Positions 44,676 to 54,117 of a stretch of DNA of 64,000 bases are shown here, piece after piece; the first letter of the stretch is position 1, and each line of letters opens with the position of its first letter. Position numbers and translations under genes: made by a program. A model generated the notes under the pieces. The model saw only the letters and a list, made by a program, of their open reading frames with translations. It was not told the origin of the DNA and did no database searches. Source of the DNA: Archivesica marissinica (taxonomy: Eukaryota > Mollusca > Bivalvia > Venerida > Vesicomyidae); contig CM026401.1 of the NCBI GenBank assembly GCA_014843695.1, positions 26,433,978-26,497,977 of the forward strand. Direction: 5' to 3'.

Positions 44676-44905
44676 TCATTCAGTTATTGTTGTCAGCCAC
44701 TGTACATTCATGGGCGTTTTCACAAATGAAGCCGATGTCACTTGAACACTGCTTTCCGTTGAAGTGTGTTTGTTCTTCAAATGATTATTCAGATTGATGT
44801 TGTACCCGAATATGCTAAATCCAATTTGCATAGATTACACCTAGCAGTTTTCTTATTCTCAGCGCGATTGAAGTCTTTCCAAACTTGTGATTGAGAGGGC
44901 GGCAT
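44676..44905 (-). pseudogene. BED zinc-finger remnant of a hAT/ZBED-like transposase N-terminus
   Basis: Read on the minus strand from an ATG at 44905-44903. The first frame gives SQVWKDFNRAENKKTARCN, then CNLCKLDLAYSGTTS, ending in a stop at about 44789. A frameshift leads to NNHLKNKHTSTESS, and that frame closes at 44676. Together these show the BED-finger pattern: aromatic Trp and Phe, C-X2-C, a YSGTTS stretch, then H-X4-H. BED fingers sit at the N-terminus of hAT transposases and of domesticated ZBED proteins, where they bind DNA. The finger is split by the frameshift, and no RNase-H-like catalytic domain follows, so this is a fragment. hAT is more likely than a host ZBED gene because of the mobile-element context. 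Confidence 0.72.
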
Positions 44906-45017
44906 TTTTGAGGACAATATTTTTATTATTATTTAAGTTTATTTAATGTCGCTACGAGTTGACCATTTGAGCAGTTTACATAACATCACCTTTCCAGGGC
45001 AGGCTCCAGAGGTTAAC

Positions 45018-46747
45018 CAGTACTTGTCCATGTAGATAGAACATTCATCCAATATATCCATGTAGATAGAACGTTCATCCAGTATCTCCATGTAGATAGA
45101 ACATTCAACCAGTATATCCATGTAGATAGAACGTTCATCCAGTATCTCCATGTAGATAGAACGTTCATCCAGTATATCCATGTAGATAGAACGTTCATCC
45201 AGTATATCCATGTAGATAGAACGTTCATCCAGTATCTCCATGTAGATAGAACGTTCATCCAGTATCTCCATGTAGATAGAACGTTCATCCAGTATATCCA
45301 TGTACATGTAGATAGAACGTTCATCCAGTATCTCCATGTAGATAGAACGTTCATCCAGTATCTCCATGTAGATAGAACATTCATCCAGTATCTCCATGTA
45401 GATAGAACGTTCATCCAGTATATCCATGTAGATAGAACGTTCATCCAGTATATCCATGTAGATAGAACGTTCATCCAGTATATCCATGTACATGTAGATA
45501 GAACGTTATATCCATGTAGATAGAACGTTCATCCAGTATATCCATGTAGATAGAACATTCATCCAGTATATCCATGTAGATAGAACATTCATCCAGTATC
45601 TCCATGTAGATAGAACGTTCATCCAGTATCTCCATGTAGATAGAACGTTCATCCAGTATCTCCATGTAGATAGAACGTTCATCCAGTATCTCCATGTAGA
45701 TAGAACGTTCATCCAGTATCTCCATGTAGATAGAACGTTCATCCAGTAACTCCATGTAGATAGAACGTTCATCCAGTATCTCCATGTAGATAGAACATTC
45801 ATCCAATATATCCATGTAGATAGAACGTTCATCCAGTATATCCATGTACATGTAGATAGAACATTCATCCAGTATATCCATGTACATGTAGATAGAACAT
45901 TCATCCAGTATCTCCATGTAGATAGAACGTTCATCCAGTATCTCCATGTAGATAGAACGTTCATCCAGTATCTCCATGTAGATAGAACATTCATCCAGTA
46001 TCTCCATGTAGATAGAACGTTCATCCAGTATCTCCATGTAGATAGAACGTTCATCCAGTAACTCCATGTAGATAGAACGTTCATCCAGTATCTCCATGTA
46101 GATAGAACATTCATCCAGTATATCCATGTAGATAGAACGTTCATCCAGTATCTCCATGTAGATAGAACGTTCATCCAGTATATCCATGTAGATAGAACGT
46201 TCATCCAGTATATCCATGTACATGTAGATAGAACGTTCATCCAGTATATCCATGTAGATAGAACATTCATCCAGTATCTCCATGTAGATAGAACGTTCAT
46301 CCAGTATCTCCATGTAGATAGAACGTTCAACCAGTATATCCATGTAGATAGAACGTTCATCCAGTATATCCATGTAGATAGAACGTTCATCCAGTATATC
46401 CATGTACATGTAGATAGAACATTCATCCAGTATCTCCATGTAGATAGAACGTTCATCCAGTATATCCATGTAGATAGAATGTTCAACCAGTATCTCCATG
46501 TAGATAGAACATTCATCCAGTATATCCATGTACATGTAGATAGAACGTTCATCCAGTATATCCATGTACATGTAGATAGAACGTTCATCCAGTATCTCCA
46601 TGTAGATAGAACATTAATCCAGTATCTCCATGTAGATAGAACGTTAATCCAGTATATCCATGTAGATAGAACGTTCATCCAGTATCTCCATGTAGATAGA
46701 ACGTTAATCCAGTATCTCCATGTAGATAGAACGTTCATCCAGTATTT
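45018..46747. repeat. 30-bp minisatellite with 36-bp variant units
   Basis: About 57 copies of a 30-bp unit containing ATGTAGATAGAACGTTCATC and CAGTATCTCC or CAGTATATCC. Some units gain six bases (ATGTAC), giving ATGTACATGTAG. Both sizes are multiples of 3, so long open frames appear on both strands. On the minus strand they read as M-(E/D)-ILDE(R/C)SIY and MNVLSTW(R/I)YW repeats (376 and 422 codons); on the plus strand as HVDRTFIQY. An 8-bp deletion near 45507 shifts the frame, and the open frames are not bounded by any recognisable domain. I treat it as a minisatellite, not a gene. Confidence 0.95.
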
Positions 46748-47024
46748 CCCAACCCTGACTGTAAAGCTTGCCACACGAGCGGGCCCCGAAGACCTTACTA
46801 GAAGAGGATATTAACAACATATGCCAACCATATCCTGTCTGAACCAGGCAGTTGAGGCAGGTGGAAAATTTCAGAACTGTTCTTTTTCCTCAACCTATTT
46901 TCCATCCCTGACTCTTTTCCACTTGTGATTTTCTTTCTGCGAGTTTGTTTTCGTCTACGCAGAATGCTCATAGTTACCCGTGTAAAGCATATTCAAGTAT
47001 ATAAGGAACATGCTAAATGCCTTA
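46748..47024. other. Spacer between minisatellite and MITE
   Basis: No coding family, repeat or RNA gene recognised. Pyrimidine-rich tracts occur at about 46880-46935. Confidence 0.4.
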
Positions 47025-47309
47025 CCGTATATACTCGCCTATAAGACAAGATTTTTATCAAAAGATTATAGTCTCAAAATGGCTTTCCGTCTTAGTGATA
47101 AAAAAGAAATTAAAACTTTTTTTTTATTCAATTTGTTCCGATTCGATACTTGATTTTATATTGAAACAACTTAAAGGGTGTAACAACATCATAGACTTTC
47201 AGGGAGCTCTCTTGTCTGTAAACTGAACTTGTCAATAACATTTTACCAAATCAAATGTGCTAAAATTAGTTTAAAATTTATTTATTTTACAACGATTGCG
47301 AAACAAGCT

Positions 47310-47520
47310 TCAACAACTTATATTAATCATTCTCGTTGTCATGGATGAAAGCGTACAAATGTGGTCATACGTGTGGGAGAAAACCGGAGTACCCGAAGAA
47401 AAACCCACTTGTCCATTCTGACGGCCACCGTACCATCTCACATTCTTCCCGGTCCGAGGATCCAACCCAGGTTGCATTGGTGAGAAGGGGCTAACCACTG
47501 CGCTAATCTGACAGCTAAAA
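47310..47520 (-). mobile_element. tRNA-derived SINE nested in the MITE
   Basis: On the minus strand, starting near 47515, TTAGCGCAGTGGTTAG resembles an RNA polymerase III A box and GGGTTGGATCCTC a B box. Then follows a body containing GGGTTTTTCTTCGGGTACTC and CCGGTTTTCTCCCAC. From general knowledge, that body module recurs in many invertebrate, notably molluscan, genomes. An AT-rich tail lies toward 47280. A 62-codon frame inside is incidental. Confidence 0.65.
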
Positions 47521-47654
47521 TTGACTACACTGAACTTGCCAGCAACCTCTTTTCAGATTCAATTTACTGACATACTTTATAGACTGAACTTGCCAATAAC
47601 CTCTCAGTGGAGAGCAATCCAATAAGTGTTTAGCTATCATTTCAATCCACTTGT

Positions 47655-47785
47655 ATTTATTGTGTATATAAGTATTTATATTGTGTACATAAGTATTTAT
47701 ATTGTGTACATAAGTATTTATATTGTGTACATAAGTATTTATATTGTGTACATAAGTATTTATATTGTGTACATAAGTATTTGTT
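47655..47785. repeat. 21-bp tandem repeat
   Basis: About six copies of a 21-bp unit, GTACATAAGTATTTATATT-based. The unit length is a multiple of 3, producing an open frame (IVYISIY repeats) that is not a gene. Confidence 0.9.
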
Positions 47786-48280
47786 GTAAATTATGTTATG
47801 TAATATCCAATAAATTAAACCAATAACATCTTTTCAAATCAAATGTAATAAAATACTTTGTTTTCATACTTAAATATTTATTTCATACTTTATATTTATT
47901 AAAATATTTATTTGTTGGAACTCTATGTCTGTGATTTATTTGTTTTGATGAAACAATTTAGACAATGAAAACCATAGAAACCGCTGATACACAAACTTCC
48001 TAATTTATTGTTGAGCATTTCTTTATGATTTGACATCATTTACAGTGTTTAATTAATGTATTGATCTTTACTTCTGAGTGGTTTCCATTTTCTCAACACG
48101 TCTTATACACGGGTCTATGCAAAATACCACTTATAAGCCTATGGTTTTGGGTGGTTGTCATATAGGTGAGTATGTACAGTATGTGATCTGTTCTAATCTT
48201 ATTACTCGGCATAATGCAGCATGCTATATGAATATATATACGTTTTCTGAAAATAGTTTCAACAAAAAGCAGTGAGAAAT

Positions 48281-48332
48281 CAAATGTGTTATTCTAATGT
48301 GTTATTCAAATGTGTTATTCAAATGTGTTATT
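48281..48332. repeat. 13-bp tandem repeat, four copies
   Basis: Four adjacent copies of CAAATGTGTTATT, one of them CTAATGTGTTATT. Confidence 0.85.
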
Positions 48333-48789
48333 CTACGGCTTTCAATCAATGCAATAACACATTTTATTTCACTGATGAATTTCTATATTTCAATTTTCTG
48401 AACATTATTTTAATATCGGATAGATAATGGCTACTCAGAGACTCGACTCATTATCTGATGATATCCCGCCAACGACATTGATACCATTTTCGCTCAACAA
48501 TTGCTCTATTTTATCAGGATCGTTTTGATTGGCAGGATCATGCCACGTTGGTGTAATCTTGATAGTTCTTGGCCGTGCCGCGATTTTATGAGATTGAAAT
48601 GTTACAAGAAAAAAGCAATAAGTTACAGATAGACTACACATAAGTGCAGCATACTTAACCTTATTAACTGTGTACATAACAATTTAGACTAACTCATTGT
48701 TCCAGACTGCGCCAGCCAGTTATATTGTCAATGACTTCGTCCCTGTTTCCAGTCTGGATTATTTGCGTGATACTGTTTACGTCCGGAAT
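48333..48789. other. Unassigned sequence upstream of the DDE remnant
   Basis: An 80-codon minus-strand frame (48435-48677) starts with a hydrophobic stretch but matches no family I know, and no conserved motif supports it. Otherwise nothing recognised. Confidence 0.4.
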
Positions 48790-49375
48790 GCGAATGATGT
48801 CATCGCTCTGATTCCATATGGACATATCAGAAGGATGGTTGGATATCTGATGAAATCAGTGAAAGGTTCGACTTAGTGTTCTTAAAATACTCCGGCCCAG
48901 AAAGACCCCAAACTGCTACTCATGGATGGGCACGGCTCGCATGAAACATTAGCAATCATAGATAGTGTGATTGAAGAGAATATTGTTCCATTCCGCACTG
49001 CACCCATTACCTACAGCCTCTCCATTATGACATTAACCGACGTTGCAGTTGCTGCCTCGGGGGATATACAGTTGCCAAAATCAGACTTTGACACCCAGTT
49101 GCCTACTTGTATGCCTCACCTCGACTTATCGTATAAATATTTCCCCCCTTCGATATTTCAATATCAAGTTAGGTTTTGAGGTGCTTCATTTAAGTGACAT
49201 CCGTAACAGATACTGAGCCTACTTGTCAGTGGTGATGCTGTCGTGGAAGACCCAGAGAATGAGCCTGGTGATTTCTTTAATGAGGTATCACTCTCCGTTG
49301 ACAGTTGTGTTGAGTCACTGTTTCTTCCAGGGAAACTAGATGAAAGACCGACTGCTAAAACCACACGGGTCATTT
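48790..49375 (+). pseudogene. pogo-like DDE transposase remnant (DDE_1 domain)
   Basis: Fragment of a pogo/Tigger-type transposase, the enzyme that cuts and inserts its DNA at TA sites. One frame from about 48823 gives DGWISDEISERFDLVFLKY then SGPERP, a conserved approach to the catalytic site. A shift then leads to LLLMDGHGSHETLAIIDSVI (from about 48913), holding the second catalytic Asp in the DGHGSH motif (48925-48942). The next block, ITYSLSIMTLTDVAV, sits where the family usually has P-H-T-x-x-L-Q-P-L-D-V, so that part is badly eroded. The open frame ends at 49179. A possible C-terminal tail with AKTTRV reads to about 49375. The N-terminal half is absent; an HTH fragment lies downstream at 50463 rather than upstream. 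Confidence 0.78.
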
Positions 49376-49712
49376 GCTTTTAATCTGTTCATACAATGAA
49401 ATACTAGTACATGTAGGCATAATTAGGTTCATGATGTTATAGCCATGTTCATGTGCAATATTTTAAAAACTATTTCATTGTACGAATTTCCCATTGATGT
49501 GGTCCATATTTTTACTACAGTGTCCGTATTTTACTAGAGGTAAAAATCCTTTAATTGTCTTAGATCATTAAACTGATATACAGTAAACAATGACATTTGA
49601 GTATGCATGAATAAATGATAGTATTTTGGTTTCCAAGGTGCTCCGAGTCACACCTCGGTAACAAGTCAAACAAGACCTTGCAAATATTGTCCGTATTTCC
49701 CCGGTTTACCCC

Positions 49713-49785
49713 TAAATGTTGATGTTTTCATTAATCCCATTCATGTGTACCCTAAAAAATACCTTAAACAAAGGTAAATATAATG
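49713..49785 (+). repeat. Dispersed short repeat, copy 1 (AAATGTTGATGTTT family)
   Basis: AAATGTTGATGTTT, then GTGTACCCTAAAAA and CCTTAA..CAA blocks, match 53121-53185 in the same order at about 70-75 percent by eye. Type unknown. It lies just upstream of the 24-bp array. Confidence 0.6.
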
Positions 49786-49851
49786 AAATATGTGTTTGTT
49801 TTTGTAAAGTGAGAAATTTCATCGGCTCCTCAGGAAGGTCACATGACAGTC

Positions 49852-50335
49852 ACTCATGTGACAATGCCATAAAGCACCCATGTGACAATGCCATAAAACA
49901 CTCATGTGACAATGCCATAAAGCACCCATGTGACAATGCCATAAAGCACTCATGTGGCAATGCCATAAAGCACTCATGTGACAATGCCATAAAGCACTCA
50001 TGTGACAATGCCATAAAGCACTCATGTGACAATGCCATAAAGCACTCATGTGACAATGCTATAAAGCACTCATGTGACAATGCCATAAAGCACTCATGTG
50101 ACAATGCCATAAAGCACTCATGTGACAATGCCATAAAGCACTCATGTGACAATGCCATAAAGCACCCATGTGACAATGACATAAAGCACCCATGTGACAA
50201 TGCCATAAAGCACCCATGTGACAATGCCATAAAGCACTCATGTGACAATGCCATAAAGCACCCATGTGACAATGCCATAAAGCACTCATGTGACAATGCC
50301 ATAAAGCACCCATGTGACAATGCCATAAAGCACCC
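49852..50335. repeat. 24-bp minisatellite encoding CDNAIKH(S/P) in one frame
   Basis: About 20 copies of a 24-bp unit, TGTGACAATGCCATAAAGCA plus CTCA or CCCA. The unit is divisible by 3 and lacks stops in several frames, so a 237-codon plus frame (49716-50429) and minus frames of 76-158 codons arise. Most unit variation is the T/C at CTCATG versus CCCATG, changing Ser to Pro. No start context, signal or domain outside the repeat supports translation. Confidence 0.93.
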
Positions 50336-50462
50336 TAGATGTCAATTCAAATATTTTGTTCTTATAGCATTTGAACATTTTATCTTCAAAAATACTGCTG
50401 TCCAATATATTTACCATTATGATATTTGAGTTTCATCTTCTTTTTTTGCAACTCCAATCTGG

Positions 50463-50590
50463 CGTCTCTATTCACGAAGTGCACTGACAACTGCATATCA
50501 GGCTGTCAGAGACATGGGTTTGCCAGGAAAAACAGCAGCCAGACAGTATGTTTGTCACCCGCCACATTAAGTGACATTTCTCTCCACGTT
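50463..50590 (+). pseudogene. Psq-type helix-turn-helix fragment of a pogo-like transposase
   Basis: One frame reads RSALTTAYQAVRDMGLPGKT then AARQY. After a one-base shift it continues as LSPATLSDISLHV. This matches the pattern of the psq/CENP-B-type N-terminal HTH (Ala-x-x-x-Ala-x-x-x-Ala-Tyr, AA-x-x-Y, P-x-x-TL-x-D) that binds the transposon ends. It should lie upstream of the DDE domain, yet here it sits about 1.5 kb downstream of the DDE fragment on the same strand. It therefore belongs to another copy or to a rearranged one. Confidence 0.65.
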
Positions 50591-50615
50591 ACAACTTACC
50601 TCATATTGAAGAGTA

Positions 50616-51082
50616 CCATATTTACTATAGACTATAACATAGGATTTTTCCTCAACCCGTCGTATAGTCAAAATCGTCCTATAGGCGAGTCTATGCAATA
50701 TCACTGATATAAGACCAAAGTTGAGGGTCGTCTTATAGTCGAAATCATCTTATAGGCGAGTCTATGCAATACCACTGATATAAGACCAAAGTTGGGATGT
50801 CTTATAGGCGAGTCTATGCAATACCACTGATATACGACCAAAGTTGGGATGTCTTATAGGCGAGTCTATGCAATACCACTGATATAAGACCAAAGTTGGG
50901 ATGTCTTATAGTCGAGATCGTCTTATAGGCGAGTCTATGCAATACCACTGATATAAGACCAAAGTTGGGTTGTCTTATAGTCGAGATCGTCATATAGTCG
51001 AGATCGTCTTATAGGCAAGTCTATGCAATACCACTGATATAAGACCAAAGTTGGGGGTCGTCTTATAGGCGAGTAAATATGG
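50616..51082. mobile_element. TA-flanked pogo-like MITE, 467 bp, with internal 52-bp repeats
   Basis: The left terminus CCATATTTACTATAGACTAT and the right terminus (minus strand) CCATATTTACTCGCCTATAA form imperfect inverted repeats. TA flanks both (50614-50615 and 51083-51084). The inside is a tandem array of GCGAGTCTATGCAAT units at 50685, 50756, 50808, 50860, 50929, 51015 and 51069. The spacings are 71, 52, 52, 69, 86 and 54 bp, which fit 52 bp plus zero, one or two extra 17-bp TCGAGATCGTCTTATAG-like modules. No coding frame inside. Confidence 0.75.
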
Positions 51083-51084
51083 TA

Positions 51085-51685
51085 TTCATAATTTGCTGGT
51101 GTTAAATTCCTCTGTTGCAAGCAACAATTATTACTATGCCCAGTGTTAATTAGTTTTTTATAACTTAACTGTAATCAACATTTCCGTTACATGCACTTTC
51201 ATACAAAACATGTGGTCGGCCGATGATAGGTCCTTTTTTTCGACACAATGTTGAATTCAATGCAAGCAAGTGAAAATGCAATTATTCTAAACATATGTTG
51301 TGCAATCTCAGTTTAGACAATTGCATTAGTGCAAAAATGATCACTTTACGTAGTAATATTATTTCACCTACTGTAAAATAGACAGACCAGAACCTATTTT
51401 CACCGGTAATTGTTACTGATTATACGGACATATTATCCTGAGTAAACCTGGAACTTGTGACATAACCAATAATTAAGTCATTATATCTCAATTAAGCATA
51501 ACATTATTTATTTTATTGTATGCAATTGTATATCGGTTAGTAAGAAGTATATCATAACTGAATCAATAACAAAATGAAAGCAACCGCACTGTCTCCATCT
51601 GTTATTTATGCGACGATACCAATGACCGGTGATGATGTCAATTTCACCTCATAAATTTATACCCGTAGCAATACATGCCATATAC
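51085..51685. other. Unassigned AT-rich sequence
   Basis: No coding family, RNA gene or repeat structure recognised. Confidence 0.4.
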
Positions 51686-52690
51686 ATCGTTGGCAATCGA
51701 CCGGTCAATAAGAGTATTGACCGGGCCGGTAGTCACCAGTCAATACTGGTCAATATCGGTCAATACTGGTCGATTGAAAATTTGGCTCAAATATGCACTT
51801 ACAGTGTCCACTTAATTATTCTTAAAGTGTTAGTAGTGTGTTGTAGTTTATTTTCTTATATAGTAAATCATAAAATATTGATCATTGAATGTTTTTTAGT
51901 GAATATTGTTAAATATAATTAAATACTTTTTAGTGAATAGCAATATTATAGCATATACTAATTACCATATACTTATTTGTTCAGTGGTCAATACTTGTGC
52001 ACATGGTCATAACTATGCCTAAGATGCTAGTTAATATACTCCCAAGGTATGTGAAATAGCTATACAAGCAGTGGGACCCTTTCAACAACATCTCAACAAA
52101 ATTAATTTAATTACACACACTTATTACATTGGGGTAATATGAGACAGTCAAACATGAAACGAAACAAGCTTGAGTTGCTTCTGCATGACACATTTAATGA
52201 TTTTAGTAATGATCAGCAATCGACCACCTGAATCGACCAGCAAATATATGCCACTTTGTGAGTATTGACCATACCCAATATTATAGGGTATTACAATCAC
52301 ATGAACAGCCCAAAGGTAGCAACACACATTATTGCACAATGCAGAGTATAATGATTGACTAAAATCATAAATTCTTTGTTGAATTTAGTATTGACCACCA
52401 ATTGACCAGTATTTACCACTTTGTGAGTATAATATTATTGACCACTTCGTGAGTATTGACCCTATAGAGTACAATAATCACATAAATATATTCTCAATAC
52501 AACCCAAAGTTAGTAACACACATTATAGCACAATGCAGAGTATATAAACCATTAAATAATGTTTTATTTAATATTGACCACCAATCGACCAGTATTGACC
52601 ACTTTGGGAGTATTGACCGGGGCGGTTGTAACCGGTTAAAACCGGCGGTTTAAACCGCCCCTCGAATCGACCGGCCAACGTTGGCCATAT
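51686..52690. mobile_element. Candidate non-autonomous TIR element with TATTGACC motifs
   Basis: CGTTGGC at 51688-51694 is mirrored by GCCAACG at 52674-52680. Just inside each end are ATCGACCGG and many copies of TATTGACC or its complement GGTCAATA. The complement form dominates on the left (for example near 51704, 51748, 51758 and 51988). The forward form dominates on the right (near 52264, 52388, 52434, 52454, 52572, 52592 and 52610). The right end holds two perfect palindromes: GGCGGTTTAAACCGCC (52644-52659) and GGCCAACGTTGGCC (52672-52685). No protein is encoded. The class is unknown and the exact ends and target duplication are unclear. Confidence 0.6.
52227..52615. repeat. Internal tandem duplication of about 170-180 bp in the TATTGACC element
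   Basis: A block with GACCAGTATTTACCACTTTG, TGTGAGTATTGACC, then ACAATCACAT, CAACCCAAAG and GCACAATGCAGAGTATA recurs, starting near 52227, 52393 and (partially) 52575. Copies are about 80 percent alike by eye. Confidence 0.65.
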
Positions 52691-53117
52691 AAGGCAATCA
52701 TGTGATGTCACAAAAGTAGAGGGCACCTTACAAATGTCAAATGCAGCCACTAGGCAACGAATTCATTGAAATTCATCTAAATATTGAACACACATGAACG
52801 AAAACTTACGATATAATGAATAACTTACGATATAATGAATATAACAAATTTGGAATAAATGATGGTAATTTTACCCATAGTAATGACATATCAACATGTT
52901 TTTGCTATGGACAGTTGCGGATATCCGACGGAATTGTCAATAGTAAACACAATATGAGGAGGGATTTATCGTCGACAGCCCTATTTCCTTCCGACACTAC
53001 CTGTTTTTGAATTTGTTTGCTGTCAGTAGCTGGTAGTTGGATTATATGGTAGCGGATAAAACTGCCACCAAACACGAAAATGAGCAAAACTAATCAATAT
53101 TCACTATTTCGAAAATA
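52691..53117. other. Unassigned sequence
   Basis: ACTTACGATATAATGAATA is duplicated in tandem at about 52805 and 52823. Two short overlapping open frames on opposite strands (52816-53010 and 52905-53087) show no family. No gene called. Confidence 0.4.
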
Positions 53118-53120
53118 TGT

Positions 53121-53190
53121 AAATGTTGATGTTTATCATAATTCTCATTTGTGTGTACCCTAAAAATCCCTTAAGCAAGAGTTATATCCC
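53121..53190 (+). repeat. Dispersed short repeat, copy 2 (AAATGTTGATGTTT family)
   Basis: Partner of 49713-49785, sharing AAATGTTGATGTTT, GTGTACCCTAAAAA and CTTAAGCAA-like blocks in the same order and orientation. Confidence 0.6.
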
Positions 53191-53383
53191 AGAGTGAAGA
53201 GTTTTCGGCGAGAATGTGTTTTCATTGTGGGAATAGCAAGTCGCAAGAGATCACAAGATATTTCATGATGTAGGGGGGTCACTACACACATGGTATTTGG
53301 ATTTATTGCAATATCACCGCTCATAATTAGTATTCACTGATACTAGCTGATTTAGTGATTAGGGTCACTGGGGATTAGTTGTA

Positions 53384-53560
53384 TGACATCAGTGGTCCAA
53401 TGGTAGAGCGTCAGATTTGGAATTGAGCGGTCCGGGTTCGATACTCAGTCAGGCCACATATGTAGTGTCACCTCACACACATTGCTTAGTACTGGTTAAC
53501 AGCTATGGTCGGCTTAGCATGCTGAGGAAAACATGTCTAGGTATGTACAGTGATGTATAC
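53384..53560 (+). mobile_element. tRNA-derived SINE, family A, plus-strand copy
   Basis: The head resembles a tRNA: TGGTCCAATGG fits an A box and GGTTCGATACTC nearly fits a B box. The anticodon-stem region is damaged, so this is not a working tRNA gene. The body continues with ACATATGTAGTGTCA, TTAGTACTGGTTAA and AAAACATGTC. The same head and body occur inverted at 59190-59372, which defines a family. Confidence 0.75.
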
Positions 53561-54117
53561 ATTAGTTGAAGAGCTCAATATTCCACTATAATGAATAGTC
53601 ACCTATTTCTAAAGGGTTTTCCCTTCAGCTGAGAATGTGTTGTCCTTTCACTATCCGCCTGCACTGGTTCAAAATCAACACAGGAAACTTTTGCTGCATG
53701 TATGTCCGGAGAACTGGAAACTGGATACTTTTGGACAGTTTTTCCATTTCTTTCGTCCATAATTACTGATGCCAGCTCTCAATATTACGAGGAATATACC
53801 TAGTTACAATTCCTTCTTAACAACTGTTGTTAGACAAAACCACGGCTAGTTGTAGCATAAAATACATATACATTTGTCACGTTATCAGGAGTGAACACAA
53901 GTGAGCCCTCATTTGCAGCAAACATTAAATATTTCTAGCAAACATTAATTATACCAGCAAACAATAACTTGAAAATAATTAGCTCCCCTTGTAATTTTCC
54001 ATTATTATGACAATCTTATTAACCGTCAAAAGAAAACAAAATATGTATGAAACAACAAAATTATAATTACAGACAATAGTATATTTGGTAGCGAATATGT
54101 AGACAGCTTGGCAATTA
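53561..54117. other. Unassigned sequence
   Basis: AGCAAACATTAA-type words recur three times at about 53918-53967. Otherwise no gene or repeat recognised. Confidence 0.4.

Larger units (their letters stand above)
47025..48179. mobile_element. TA-flanked pogo-like MITE, 1155 bp
   Basis: The left terminus at 47025 has CCGTATATACTCGCCTATAA. The right terminus, read on the minus strand from 48179, has CTGTACATACTCACCTATAT. Both are flanked by TA (47023-47024 and 48180-48181), as expected for Tc1/mariner/pogo elements. No transposase frame lies inside. It holds a nested SINE (about 47310-47520) and a 21-bp tandem repeat (47655-47785). Short direct repeats of GAACTTGCCAATAAC type recur near 47225, 47530 and 47583. 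Confidence 0.65.

Noticed and set aside
45471..46774. Genes of 376 and 422 codons on the minus strand
   Set aside because: Entirely explained by a 30-bp repeat with no stop in several frames; an 8-bp deletion breaks one frame; no domain outside the repeat.
48435..48677. Minus-strand 80-codon gene
   Set aside because: No conserved motif, and the region lies between eroded transposon pieces.
49716..50429. 237-codon plus-strand gene
   Set aside because: Mostly the 24-bp repeat, with open minus frames over the same bases; flanking codons show no family.
47025..51082. A single 4.06-kb pogo element using the outermost TIRs
   Set aside because: Both outer ends have closer partners (48179 and 50616) with their own TA flanks, so two separate MITEs explain the termini better; the DDE and HTH fragments lie between them.
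53391..53465. Functional tRNA gene (loop TTTGGAA would give anticodon TGG)
   Set aside because: The anticodon stem does not pair properly, the acceptor stem is unsupported, and the same head occurs with the same body at 59.3 kb, so it is a SINE.
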